A stretch of 12,554 bases of DNA, taken from contig JAAMXP010003180.1 of NCBI GenBank assembly GCA_019693395.1, positions 3,700 to 16,253 on the forward strand, written 5' to 3'. The position numbers were made by a program, and so were the translations under genes. How positions within the stretch are numbered: position 1 is the first letter of the stretch; every line of letters begins with the position of its first letter. Below the pieces are notes generated by a model. The model did no database searches. It was not told the origin of the DNA and was given only the letters and a program-made list of their open reading frames with translations. Of the stretch, positions 1 through 9,001 are shown piece by piece. This stretch comes from Ettlia oleoabundans. Its lineage: Eukaryota > Chlorophyta > Chlorophyceae > Chlamydomonadales.

Positions 1-78
1 CCCCCCCCCCAAAAAAAAACAACACCCACACCCACACACATCACACACCACCACCATCACCACACGCCCCGCACCCAC
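1..78 (-). repeat. Low-complexity C/A tract inside transporter intron
   Basis: Ten C, nine A, then CA- and CCA-rich sequence to about position 70. It lies just downstream (minus strand) of the donor at 78-77, so it is intronic. The homopolymer runs also make it a place where assembly errors are likely. Confidence 0.75.
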
Positions 79-965
79 CTGAGCCCAGCAGCGCCCCCGC
101 CAGCGACAGGCTGACCACCAGGCCTGACTGGAAAGCCGACAGGCTGTACCAATCCGTACTGCTGTACTGCTCACTGGTCATGGATACCAGCGCGCCACTA
201 GTGGCGCCTATGTCGTACCTGCAAAGGGCCAAGGCGGGATTGGGATAAGGGAGGGGTGGGAAGGATGGAGAATTGGGGGAAGAACTCCATCTCTAATTAT
301 CTCCTGAAGGGCCAAACCCTAAGCTTTCTCACATGACTGGAAAATTGCAAAGTTAATTACACACATGTCCCAGAATAGGTGGCCATGGATTGCCATTTGC
401 AAACTGTGGCAACCAGGGCGGCACAGGTGCGGCAGTGCGTTGGCAGGTCAGCACAGATTGGCTGGAAGGTGGTTACATGTACAAACCCTACCGTTTTTCA
501 CACTTACTCACCCAAATAGTAGACCACCAATTGCAGGGAAGAGAAATAGCAGGGAGGTCCTGAGCCAATCAACCTCCTCATCCTCCTCCTTCTTCGAACC
601 GCCGCCACGGCCGGGACCCCGCCGCAGCGGTGGCCGTTCGGACAGCAGGCGTGACTGCTCAACCTCAAAGGTCTGCTGCGTCTGCAGGGTTCTTGGCAAG
701 ATTGGCATAGAACAGTGCAGGAGGGGCATATGGCACTAGGGTAGGCAGGGGTGGCAAGCGTGTTGTGGAATTTCTAGCCCATGCGGCACGCAAGCTCTGG
801 GTTGTCTGCTCAGACACCCTAACTTCATGGACACCTCACGCTCGTATACCAGCGACAGGATCTCACATAAGTTTCCTGCGTGCTTGCAGCTTCATCATCC
901 GGCAAAGCCTGAACGTATTGCTGGTCGTAGCGAGTGGGTGACCGCGATCGCAGCTGGGAGGTCAT
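79..965 (-). CDS. MFS sugar transporter, plastid xylose/hexose-proton symporter-like (5' part, runs off window)
   Basis: Sugar-proton symporter of the major facilitator superfamily; only the N-terminal tail and first membrane segments are present. Exon 79-218 encodes GYDIGATSGA followed by a segment ending GLVVSLSLAGALLGS. Exon 512-681 encodes a basic then acidic tail (KKEEDEEVDWL) and the helix LLFLFPAIGGLLFG. The GTGAGT donor after 512 and the CAG acceptor at 221-219 rebuild the Gly codon, giving GGLLFGYDIGATSG, the signature I associate with the plant plastid group typified by Arabidopsis At5g59250. A further exon, about 867-965, is proposed: ATG at 965-963 in a GCCGCCATG context, donor TAT|GTGAGA, phase 0 into 681. 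Alternatively translation starts at the ATG at 729-727, which has an in-frame stop three codons upstream, with no splice at 681. Plastid targeting is inferred from the family. The gene continues left of position 79 after a GTGGGT donor. Confidence 0.82.
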
Positions 966-1443
966 GGCGGCGACGGTGGCGGCGGCTGTTGGCCGGCGAC
1001 TGGCGGCACAAGCAGCAGCGGCGGTCGGCTTGCTCGTGCGTGCGCTTGCGGCCCTGCGATGATAGGACAGTAAACGCCTGCTCAATTATAGTTCCGCTGC
1101 TGTTGGCCACACAGTCTCACGCCAAGCGCTTGGCACGCGCCCTGCCCTTTGCCCCGGGGGCGCTCACTGCTTCCGGTGGTGACGATGTGAAGCCCGAGAT
1201 GAAAATGGGTCGCGATGCTCTCCTGTGGCGACAGCTCTCGGCATCCCAGTCGGGACGGCTGTCATGGGCAGGCAGCCGTGGTGCAGGGTCGCGTTGATAT
1301 CTCGATGAGCAAACAACAGTCAGATCGCTGGCCGCCCAAGCGATGAAGCTATAGCGGACCACAGCAGCCTCCACAGCAGCCTCCGCGGGCGCTGCACAGT
1401 CAACACAGGTCCTGTGCCTGTCTCACAGGTGAAGGCAGCGACG
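966..1443. other. Spacer upstream of the transporter; no gene recognised
   Basis: Open frames exist on both strands (for example plus 827-1297 and minus 1117-1374) but their translations are Arg/Ala/Ser-rich and low in complexity, as expected of GC-rich non-coding DNA. Part of it may be 5' UTR or promoter of the minus-strand transporter. A start further upstream for the transporter cannot be excluded: the frame is open to an in-frame TAA at about 1088-1086. Confidence 0.5.
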
Positions 1444-1898
1444 ATGTCAGATGTGGACACAACACAGTACCACCACACAGGGCGTGATTTGTTTGAGTGC
1501 TTTGGAATCAAAAGGTAAGTGTTCCTCACAGCAAGGTTGGTAACAATAGTACAGCGGCAGCGATGCGCTAGGCAACCGCGTGCATCAGCTTGGGGTATAC
1601 CTTTGCTGTATCTGGCCACTGGTTAATGCGGTGGCTGAGTTCTGGGCTCATTTATACGGGTCCTGTGCGCCTGTCCTGCCGTTTCCTTTTCAAGCCTTCC
1701 CGCCCTTTCTCCTCCACCTCCCGGCCTTCCTTCCCATGTTCCTGCTGCTTCTGCTCCAACCCCTCGCCCGCCCCTGCTGCTCTTGCTCTATCCCTGCCTA
1801 TGCCACAGCTCAACCCCCTCGGCATTCCCTTGCTGAACATCTCCGCCAGCATCTTCGACGGTAGCTCACTTAGTATCTTTCTACAGAGTCTTGGTTAA
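1444..1898 (+). CDS. Candidate three-exon small protein, unknown function
   Basis: Tentative gene, not recognised. Exon 1444-1514 starts ATG TCA GAT and encodes MSDVDTTQYHHTGRDLFECF then GIK plus two bases, followed by an ideal GTAAGT donor. Exon 1561-1594 (or from 1555; both acceptors keep frame) encodes DALGNRVHQLG and ends at GGG|GTATAC. Exon 1809-1898, after a long pyrimidine-rich tract ending CCACAG, encodes a hydrophobic tail beginning LNPLGIPLLNISASIFDGSS and ends at TAA. The phases (2 then 0) agree across all three exons and give 64 aa. A CAG acceptor at 1426-1428 keeps the frame open upstream, so exon 1 may instead be internal. Weak points: intron 1 would be only 40-46 nt, and no family is recognised. 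It would be convergent with the hydrolase gene. Confidence 0.33.
1675..1808 (+). other. Long pyrimidine-rich tract ending in CAG (probable splice acceptor region)
   Basis: About 130 nt dominated by C and T, with runs such as CCTTCCTTCCC, ending CTATGCCACAG at 1808. It would be an unusually long polypyrimidine tract for a plus-strand acceptor. The proline/leucine-rich open frames across it are side effects of its composition. Confidence 0.5.
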
Positions 1899-1921
1899 AT
1901 GAGTGACACAAAGGGCCTCAG

Positions 1922-1926
1922 TTACA
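1922..1926 (-). terminator. Polyadenylation signal TGTAA of the hydrolase gene
   Basis: TTACA on the plus strand reads TGTAA on the minus strand, about 50 nt past the hydrolase stop codon. TGTAA is the usual green-algal polyadenylation signal; a five-base match alone is weak, but the position fits. Confidence 0.45.
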
Positions 1927-1974
1927 GCGTCTCATCCTCCTCTTCCTGTGCCATCCCCGCCATATGACGAGCCA

Positions 1975-4495
1975 TTAGCTCGTGGTGCCGGTGGCAGCTT
2001 CCTCCTGGCCGCCACTGTTGGTAGTTGCCATGCACCCGGGCAGGGTGGCAGCCATTGCCCGCATCTTTTCCTGCAGCCAATGGGCGTTTAGAAATTGATA
2101 CCACTCTGCAGGCTGTTGGCACCCGCGAATCGTACAGCACAGCAACACAACTGGCAGACACCCAGGTTCTGTAAGGAGCCCATCTTGAGCCTCAAGAGTA
2201 GAAGGCATATTAAAGCGCATGTGACAGCACAACAAGGGACCCGTTGTCACATCAGGGCGCTGCATGGCCGCAGCTTGCCACCCACCTGAGTCCAACCGCC
2301 AGTGCCACGTGCAACTGCCCAGTCGTGTGATGCGAGCACCCGCCTGTACTCTAGGGCATTGGCCAGAAGGCAGAACGACTTCTCCGCCTGCTGCCGGTCA
2401 CAGCTGCAGCCACGTGTGCAGTCCAGGGGACGCGAGTTATCTGAGAACACTGATAAACAAATAGAGAGATAGATCTGCTTAAGGTTAACCAACAACCACA
2501 AGCAGTGGTGGTGCCTACTGCACCCAGTAGCAAGCCCAGATTTCAATAGATGTGACAATTCTGCTGATTGGCCATATAGCTGGCTTCTGCTGCTTACTAC
2601 AGCCAGCAGTAAACGGGTGTGACGGCACACCCAGGCAAGACAGCCGTACCTGGGCTGCAGGCAGGGCAGGATGCAGGGCTGTGCCCGGAACGTCAGCGCC
2701 GGCAAGCATGGAATTAGCTGAAATGTGCGTACGACCTGATGCAGGCAAATGAATGAAAGGGCAGGAAAGGCAAGGATGCAAGGGGCGTTGGGTTTTCAGC
2801 TACAGCGGTTCGGCTGGATTTAAAAACACGTGATTTGTATGATACAGCGTTCCAGCGTGGCTTGCAGGCACCTAGGTGTGCACTGGTCAAGGGCATGGGC
2901 AATCGCAAACATGAAGTCCAGGTTGGCTTGACGACCAGGACAGGTAAAAGACGAGTGCAGCAAATATATCAATTTACACTGGCTCACCCGCACGTCATCT
3001 GCATCGGCATGAGGGCGGCTGAGGCGCAGCGAGGGCTTCAGGAAGGACAGCCCATCTGCCGCCAACAGCGTGCGGGAGGGGCGGTGCAGCAAGCTGATGT
3101 GACCGGGGGAATGGCCGGGGGTGGCTACAACGTGCAAATCATCCACGCCGAATACCGATAAGTCTGCAAATGGGGCCTCCAAAATATGGGCGCGTTCGAA
3201 AGGCACCTGTGGGGAGGAAAGAATGCCAGCAAAATGGAGGGTGCAGAGCTTGCAGGGCTTCCTGCGTAGTAATGGCTTTCATGATTTAGCTGGTTGCATG
3301 CCAAGAGAATGATACATACCGCAGTGCCGGCAAAGGAAGGCCTCCGTGAAATCAAAAAGCAAAAGCGCAGAATACGGCAGATCTAACAGCACCATGCCGG
3401 GGTGGAGCACAGCAGCACTTCACGGCATCCAGCCCTCCACCAATCTGTGACTGTCCCCAACTCCTACTACTTTGGAAGCTTCGAGACTGCCAATCTGGGA
3501 GTGCATAGTATGCCTACTTGCCTTTATCGGTTGTGCCGCTAGCAGACCCGTCCAGTGCAGCACGCGGGCTGCCAGGGTGCCCGGCGGCACGAAATGTTTG
3601 TCGCCAACCATCCAGGGCGTTTCTTCCTTGTGAAACGCCACCGAAGCATCAGGATAAGCCTCCAGTAGCAGCGGGAGCGCTCCAACATGGTCAGGGTGGT
3701 GATGAGTGGCTGCAGCAGGGCATGGCAGACATAGCAGGCAGGGCATTGCAGTAGTCGGGATGGTGTGGCATGATTTGGGCTTGGCACGCCATGACATTAC
3801 AGCACAGCACAGCGCGATACAGCACAGCACGGAGGTCCACAGGGCGGTCATCGCCTGGCTGCGGTGCACTGAGGCACCGCACGGAGTGGCACAGACACCG
3901 CACTGCCCAAGTGGGCAGGTTCCTTCACCCGAGAGCCACACTCTCCGGACACATCCCTTTTAGGTAAGCTGTAGAATGGATGCAAGCCAGAAGTCCAAGC
4001 ACCCAGATACATGCTTCTCAGCAAAGCACGGGAAGCTCACCCACAAATGCTACTAGCCGCTCATCAGCCGGGACGGCAGCCTTGATCGCCTCCAACAACT
4101 GCTGGGCAAATGGGTGTTGTGGTGTGCCTGGCACTCCAGCATCAATCAGAATCCACCTTCCCTCCCTCCCCTCCTGTCGCACCAGGAACACGGAAACGGG
4201 GTAGTAACCCAGACCTGCTATTGGTTGCCACCATTGGGTAAGCCTGCATGGTAACATAGGAGGGGTGCGTGTGGCCAGCGGCGATGACGGCAGCGGCGAC
4301 AGCGAAGGCGCAGCGCGGCGGGGCATCAGGGTGGCGCTCAAGTCAACACGTTGTCTTCCGCGTTCAGCTTGTTTCGCGCCTATAAAGTCCGTCCTCAATC
4401 TGCTCGAACCGGGGAGTGTGCTGCCGTCCCGGCTTCAGCACTCGGACAGAGAGGGCCGCTAATAGCAGGGCCACCAGCGCGCCAGTCCACCGCAT
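1975..4495 (-). CDS. Metallo-beta-lactamase-fold hydrolase with N-terminal membrane anchor, complete
   Basis: Zinc-dependent hydrolase of the MBL superfamily (glyoxalase II/lactonase-like); substrate unknown. Exons in reading order: 4495-4380, 4243-4041, 3709-3522, 3206-2988, 2390-2286, 2070-1975. Together they make 927 nt, 308 aa plus stop, with every junction in phase. Residues 1-20 are hydrophobic (MRWTGALVALLLAALSVRVL), a signal anchor or cleaved signal. GYYPVSVFLV and WILIDAG form the first strands. The metal motif HHHPDH is at residues 109-114, TPGHSPGH with ligand His201, bridging Asp in LLAADG at 220, and a late ligand His264 in LASHDW. An in-frame TAA lies two codons before the ATG. 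Two introns need GC donors: TATAG|GCGCGA (weak) and AAAG|GCAAGT (ideal). The acceptor at 2390 is a CAGCAG repeat, so one Gln is optional. The MBL identity is secure; exon 1 and the last two exons are less so. Confidence 0.85.
2391..2987 (-). other. Longest intron of the hydrolase gene
   Basis: About 600 nt between donor CGG|GTGAGC and acceptor CCGGCAG|CAG. An upstream acceptor (GGCTGCAG at about 2409-2402) would place a stop in frame, so the CAG at 2393-2391 is preferred. The intron holds an unexplained helical-looking frame near 2819-2913, described in the findings. Nothing else in it is recognised. Confidence 0.55.
3785..3842. repeat. Short imperfect ACAGC/GCACA repeat
   Basis: Iterations of ACAGCACAGC-type words with interruptions, inside the hydrolase intron between exons 4041 and 3709. 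It has no coding potential of its own. Confidence 0.6.
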
Positions 4496-4577
4496 AGCTT
4501 ATAACCACCCGAGACCGTCTTGGGTGACCGTCCCAACTCTGTTGTGGTTACCACCTCCGCCCGTGCTGTGCCCTGCC

Positions 4578-4694
4578 ATGGCACAAGAGAATCCGAGTTG
4601 GACGCCTGTGTCTGCTGGTTGCATTCAATGGTTCTTCATACGGCAGCTGGTCCAAGTTCAAGCCAGACGTGTGTTGCCTGGCCTGCGAGATATG
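4578..4694 (+). other. Candidate first exon, unknown protein
   Basis: Starts in a CTGCCATGG context and encodes 39 residues beginning MAQENPSWTPVSAGCIQWFF, ending GLRDM just before a strong GTAAGA donor; unspliced, it stops at 4706. It would be divergent from the hydrolase, with starts about 80 nt apart. No downstream exon could be fixed with confidence: acceptors exist at 4883-4885 and elsewhere, but the resulting peptides are not recognisable. Confidence 0.25.
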
Positions 4695-5058
4695 GTAAGA
4701 AATTGACCACCTGCGATTGAGCCTGCAGCAAAGCCAGGAGTATCACGACTCCCGTAGGCTCCACTTTACAAGCTGCTCTGCCCGCATCGATCATTGGAAG
4801 GATTGCCTGCCAACTCTTTATGTTCTGTTGTTTTGGTGGATACAAAAATCGAATTCCTCTTGGGTTGCAGAGACGAACATGTACCTGCAGGTTGCACTCT
4901 CACCAGTTTGCGGCAGCATAATCGATGACGGCACAGGCGCCGACCACACTGGCAAAGGCGGGACTAGTCGGCGCGCTGGCAGTCCTTGCAAGCGAACAAA
5001 CACTGTTAGATGTCTTGGATTCATCTTGACAAGCAAAGCAGCCACATCGAGGTAGATG

Positions 5059-5064
5059 TATAAA
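5059..5064 (+). promoter_or_regulatory. Possible TATA box for an upstream start of the LRR gene
   Basis: TATAAA, 45 nt before an ATG at 5104 that opens a short hydrophobic frame (MGSFDLGLAAVPGTLLFTI). A GC donor inside that frame (ATTG|GCAAGG, exon ending at 5145) is phase-compatible with the acceptor at 5611. The motif is short and this use of it is speculative. Confidence 0.25.
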
Positions 5065-5619
5065 GTCAGTGTCAAGCGAGACAGGCTTCATGCCTCTGGT
5101 GTGATGGGTTCTTTTGACCTGGGCCTAGCGGCTGTGCCCGGAACTCTTCTGTTTACCATTGGCAAGGTTGGGCAGCTATAAGGCGTGGTTTGAGGAGTGC
5201 CTATCGCAGATGCTCAACTCCTTTCACTTAGTCTGAGCGGGAATGCACAATGCAATTGTGGTCTGCGCTGCGCATGCTGAGCGGCCAGTATGTTGGCACC
5301 GTCTCATAGTCAAACGGCAGGCTGTTTCAATATTCCTAGACGCGTGGTGTTTGCGTTGAGATTTGGGTGTTCTGCGATGTTTCCTCCCTAGTCACTGTCG
5401 CCGATCGCTACTTGTTGCAGCGTCCCCTGCCCCAGGGTTTCCCTGGCCGTTCGCAGGGCTGATACAGGTGATCGCTGCGCGACAAGCTGCCATCCCTGAT
5501 CAGAGGTTTGTGCTGGGTGTGATGGGCTGGGTTGGTGGCGGTGGGTGCTGGTCACCGCCACACCTGTAGCGCCGCCTTCACGTTGCTGTACTCCTATGCC
5601 CCTCCCTGCAGGCGCGGCT

Positions 5620-7105
5620 ATGCATATTCCCGAAGTTCTCTGTCCACTCAGGGAAGGGGACAGTGGCGCCGTCAGCCCTTGGCAGGGCCCGCCTGCCTTT
5701 CTCGCTCACGGCCTTCTGGCGGTCATTCTTAATCGTGAGCTGCGGTGGGGCGTGCACATCGCTGCAATGCGCCTAGTCAGCCGAGACTGGCGCGCTGCTG
5801 TGGACGCCGCCCTTCTCGTTCTGGCCCCCCGCCCCGGCATCCCTGTCGCGGAAGCAGCGGAGGTAGTGGGCCGATTTGGCTCCGCCCTACAAGTGCTGCG
5901 CCTGCAAAGCCCCAGTAAGCCATTGCTAGCCCGCCTGCCTGCATACATCCACCCATCCATTCTGTCGCATCGAACCTATCCCATCAAGTCGGACTAGCAA
6001 GCACCCAGCTTGCGGTTGGCATGCGTGCCTCCAAATGCTTAGCCCTGCCCTTGGCCCTTCCCTGCTTGCTTCCCTGGGCCGTGCCCACTGGGTTGCTTTT
6101 CTGGCTGGTTGCAGGAGGTGATGCTTTTCAGTCGAGCACGTTGGCACAGAAAGCAGCCCTGCTGCAGATTGCCACCAGCTGCCCCACCCTTGCCAGCCTG
6201 ACCCTGCTTGACTGGCGGTTGCTATCCCCGGCCGGTCTGCAGCCAATTGCCAACCTGCGCCACCTCAGACGCCTTCAGTTGGACAGCTGTTACTTACAGC
6301 TTGATTCAGCAGCAGTGCTTGAAACCCTCTCAAACATGACCAGCCTGACCCTGATCTGCCGCACAGCAGGGATACCAGGTGCGTTGAAGCCTGTGTCACA
6401 CGGCTGTTCCTATGTATGTTGTTTCCTATGTGTTTGTCTTGCTAGCAGTGGATGTTGTCCCATTTGCTTGATTGCCTGGCGTTGAAGCCGGAATTTAAGC
6501 CCCACACCACAACCTCCAACACACAGCATGTGCCATGTGCACATGATTCACAAGGTTGCAGCACTGTTGAACCTTTGCAATCATGCTTTCTGCACTATGT
6601 CGCCTAAACCGCACGCGAGACTCTTGACCATGCTTGCAGCGCTGCGTGGCCTGAGTCGCTTGCGGGAGCTGAACTTGGATCTCACATTTGCATCTAGCGG
6701 TTCTGGGAATGAGGGAGACGATGTCGCAGCGCGAGAAATATGCCCCACGCTCGCGCGGCTCACACAGCTGCGCCACTTGAGCGTCAACCTGCGAGCCCAC
6801 TTGAGGATCTCCAGTGCTGAAATCCTGCAGCTCAGGGCCCTGCAGCACCTCACCAGCTTGCAGCTGCACTGCGTGGTCCATGACGCGGGTCTTGAACGGC
6901 ATGAGCAACTTTCTCCGCTGCTGGACCTGCTGGCAAGCCTGGGGTGTGAAGGCGACAGCAGCGGTGGTGGCGATGCAGGGCGGCCTGAGGGTCTCAGGAG
7001 GCTGGATTTGCAGTACTTGGCTGGTGGGGATGTAAATCCCTCAGTACCCGCCGAAACCTTTGCTGGACTGGAAGCGCTGGGCATCCCGTTTGAGGAGATC
7101 CAGGC

Positions 7106-7145
<40 letters not shown>

Positions 7146-8709
7146 ACCTGATGCTGCCAAAATGTGACCTGCTTGCTCCTTTGGGGATAGCTGCATGTGC
7201 TGGTGTGTGCTTGATGTAGGGACAAGCGCCCCTAACGGGTGTATCTGGATGGCAAGGTGAATATCCATTAGATGTGCCCGAGCTATGAACACCTTGCACG
7301 TTCTCTTTTGTAAATGGGTTTGCAGAACACCGCTCCCTCTGCCATTGGCAGGCTCACCCGGCTCACCTCTCTGTGCCTGAAACATGCGCGAGAAGCACAA
7401 GAGGCAAGAAGAGACTGCCGTTGTTTATGTTTGTCCGATGCTGTTGTTACTAGCTTATGCCATCCCTGTCCAGCAGCTGTGCTCGGCGGTCAGCACGGCG
7501 TGTCGTTGCCCCAGAACTGTTCTGTTCACTCGCCCTGCAAAGCTTGCCGGCAGGTTGTCGTGAAAACACTGCATACCGCCCCGCATTTGCAGGAGCAGAG
7601 GAGTGCCCTCGTCGTTATTGTTGGGCGAAGGCTAGGGGGCCTGCAACAGCTGTGTTTGGAAAACGCGGCTCACGTGTCAGAAGCTGCGCTCGCAGAGTTG
7701 TCTGGTGAGATTGGATGCTGCGTTTGCGAGGAGGAGGCAGCAACAGAGCAGCCATCTGTTCAGGCAACTTTCGCAACAAGAAAGCATATCAGCGATATAC
7801 TTGTGCTGAGAGATACATTTACGAGTGTCACTTGCTGCTTTCCGGCTTGCCACACAGTCTGCCTTTCGTGTGCCAGCTTGCCCTTCCTCTCCATTGCTTG
7901 CAGGGCTCACCCAGCTAACGGCCCTGACTCTGCACGCTGCACACGATTTTGGTGGGCAGGCCTTGGCAGCATTGGCGCAGTTGACGGGGCTCCAGAAGCT
8001 CACGCTGTCTTCGATCTCGCTCAACACTGCCAGCTTGGCGTTTGCATTCGAAAGCGTTGGTGCCGAGGAGTCGGTGCCCGAGCCATCACTGCTCCGGGGG
8101 CTAACGTACCTTTCCCTGAACAACTGCACCCTTCTCCGGTACGTCCTTGGATCCAATCATGTTACAGCAGTCGTGCTCACCTTGGCTTTTCAAGTGTTTC
8201 AAATCTCGTACTGCTCTGGTCCTCATCTCGGACTACTGCACTGATCGTATACCGCCGTAGTTATAAGCTTGCCCTGTTGAGGCATCCATGCCGCTGTGTG
8301 GTGCCCTAAGGCCAACACTTGCTCTCTTGGTGCCTGCAGTGCTGAGGACCTTGTGCAGCTAGTAGCCAGCATGCCGTCCCTTAGGCATCTTGTGCATCAA
8401 AGATGGCCGCCGCTCAAGACGCAGCACGTGCAGGGCATCCTTGAGCGCTGCCCACAGCTGGAGCTGTTTCAGACTGTCTGGCACCCAGCTGTCGCCCCGC
8501 TGGCACCAGTTCAGCTTGCCAGCTCAGCTGCTGGAGGCGACGGAACTGGCAACGCGGAAGGGCAAGGCCAGAGGGTGGAGCCAGATCAGCAGTGGTGTGA
8601 GCTGCAGCGGCAGCACGAGCAAGATCATGCCTTCTGCCAGGAGTGGTGGCTGAAGCTGCAGCACAGGCAAGCCCCTGCTTTTTGCACACGTGTTTTGTTG
8701 CCGAGGTAA
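5620..8709 (+). CDS. F-box-like leucine-rich-repeat protein
   Basis: Probable substrate-recognition or protein-binding LRR protein. Exons: 5620-5914, 6115-6378, 6640-7103, 7326-7403, 7593-7704, 7904-8138, 8340-8709; together 605 aa with all junctions in phase. Residues about 25-70 resemble an F-box (HGLLAVILNRELRWG, then MRLVSRDWRAAVDA). LRR units follow through exon 7, for example LRHLRRLQLDSC, LSRLRELNLDL, LGGLQQLCLENA, LTQLTALTLHAA and LTYLSLNNC, spaced about 25-30 residues. The C-terminus is Gln/Trp-rich. Two introns use GC donors (ATCCAG|GCAGGC, CAAGAG|GCAAGA). An in-frame ATG at 5596 is possible, but a CAG acceptor at 5609-5611 suggests a 5' intron, so the ATG at 5620 is preferred. The stop TAA overlaps a good donor (CCGAG|GTAAGT), so another exon is possible. 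The F-box call is weaker than the LRR call. Confidence 0.82.
7108..7145 (+). repeat. (GCT)n / (CTG)n triplet tract, about 12.7 units
   Basis: An uninterrupted trinucleotide tract beginning four bases after the inferred GC donor dinucleotide (7104-7105) of LRR-gene intron 3. If not spliced out it would encode poly-Cys, followed by a stop at 7149-7151. Poly-Gln and poly-Ala frames on the opposite strand are artefacts of it. Confidence 0.95.
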
Positions 8710-8910
8710 GTTGAAATGCCCCTTTCTACCTGTTCCTGTTCCCGTCGTGCATCACAGAGAGCCTTCGTCACTTTGGCCCTGGACATTCATGTGATGCAGT
8801 CTCCCAGAGAGCGATTCCAGGATGGAGGGCTTCTTTGGCCCTGCTGAGGTGGCAAGCGAGCTGGCTGCAGCTGGGGTGGCGCTATGAACAAGAACCATGA
8901 ACAGCTCGGC

Positions 8911-8928
8911 TATCAGCGGTAGCTGATA
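8911..8928. repeat. Small inverted repeat (hairpin)
   Basis: TATCAGC, four-base loop GGTA, then GCTGATA: a perfect 7-bp stem in the probable 3' UTR of the LRR gene. Its function is unknown and it could be chance. Confidence 0.6.
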
Positions 8929-8996
8929 TCACATGGGTCCCGAGAAGCAGGCCAGTTCCGTTGATGTTGCGAAATTCGTTAACTCTTCAGCCTTAT

Positions 8997-9001
8997 TGTA
9001 A
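8997..9001 (+). terminator. Polyadenylation signal TGTAA of the LRR gene
   Basis: TGTAA about 290 nt past the LRR stop codon, within a locally AT-richer stretch. The length and position fit a green-algal 3' UTR; the motif alone is not specific. Confidence 0.4.

Larger units (their letters stand above)
4496..5619. other. Divergent intergenic region with small exon-like frames
   Basis: This 1.1 kb lies between the starts of the minus-strand hydrolase and the plus-strand LRR gene, so it should carry both promoters. It contains a plus-strand frame 4578-4694 with a good start and donor, a 34-aa plus-strand frame 4925-5029, and a TATAAA at 5059-5064 followed by ATG at 5104. On the minus strand, a fragment ending about 4915 at AACTG|GTGAGA could join an acceptor at 4723. 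None matches a family I recognise, and they conflict with one another, so at most one or two can be real. Confidence 0.5.

Noticed and set aside
314..322. AAACCCTAA, a plant telomere-like or telo-box motif
   Set aside because: Single copy inside a transporter intron; no array and not in a clear promoter.
6581..7400. Long minus-strand frames with poly-Gln and poly-Ala
   Set aside because: They are antisense to phase-matched LRR exons; the homopolymers come only from the GCT triplet tract.
7314..8309. One continuous 331-codon frame as a single LRR exon
   Set aside because: The middle part (after HAREAQE) breaks the LRR pattern and is rich in Cys. Splicing at 7403/7593 restores repeat spacing, and after 7704 the real LRR continues in another frame.
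8706..8840. Extra last exon of the LRR gene after a GTAAGT donor
   Set aside because: The in-frame continuation needs a poor acceptor (CACAGAG) or stops within a few codons; the TAA at 8707-8709 is the simpler end, though the alternative is noted.
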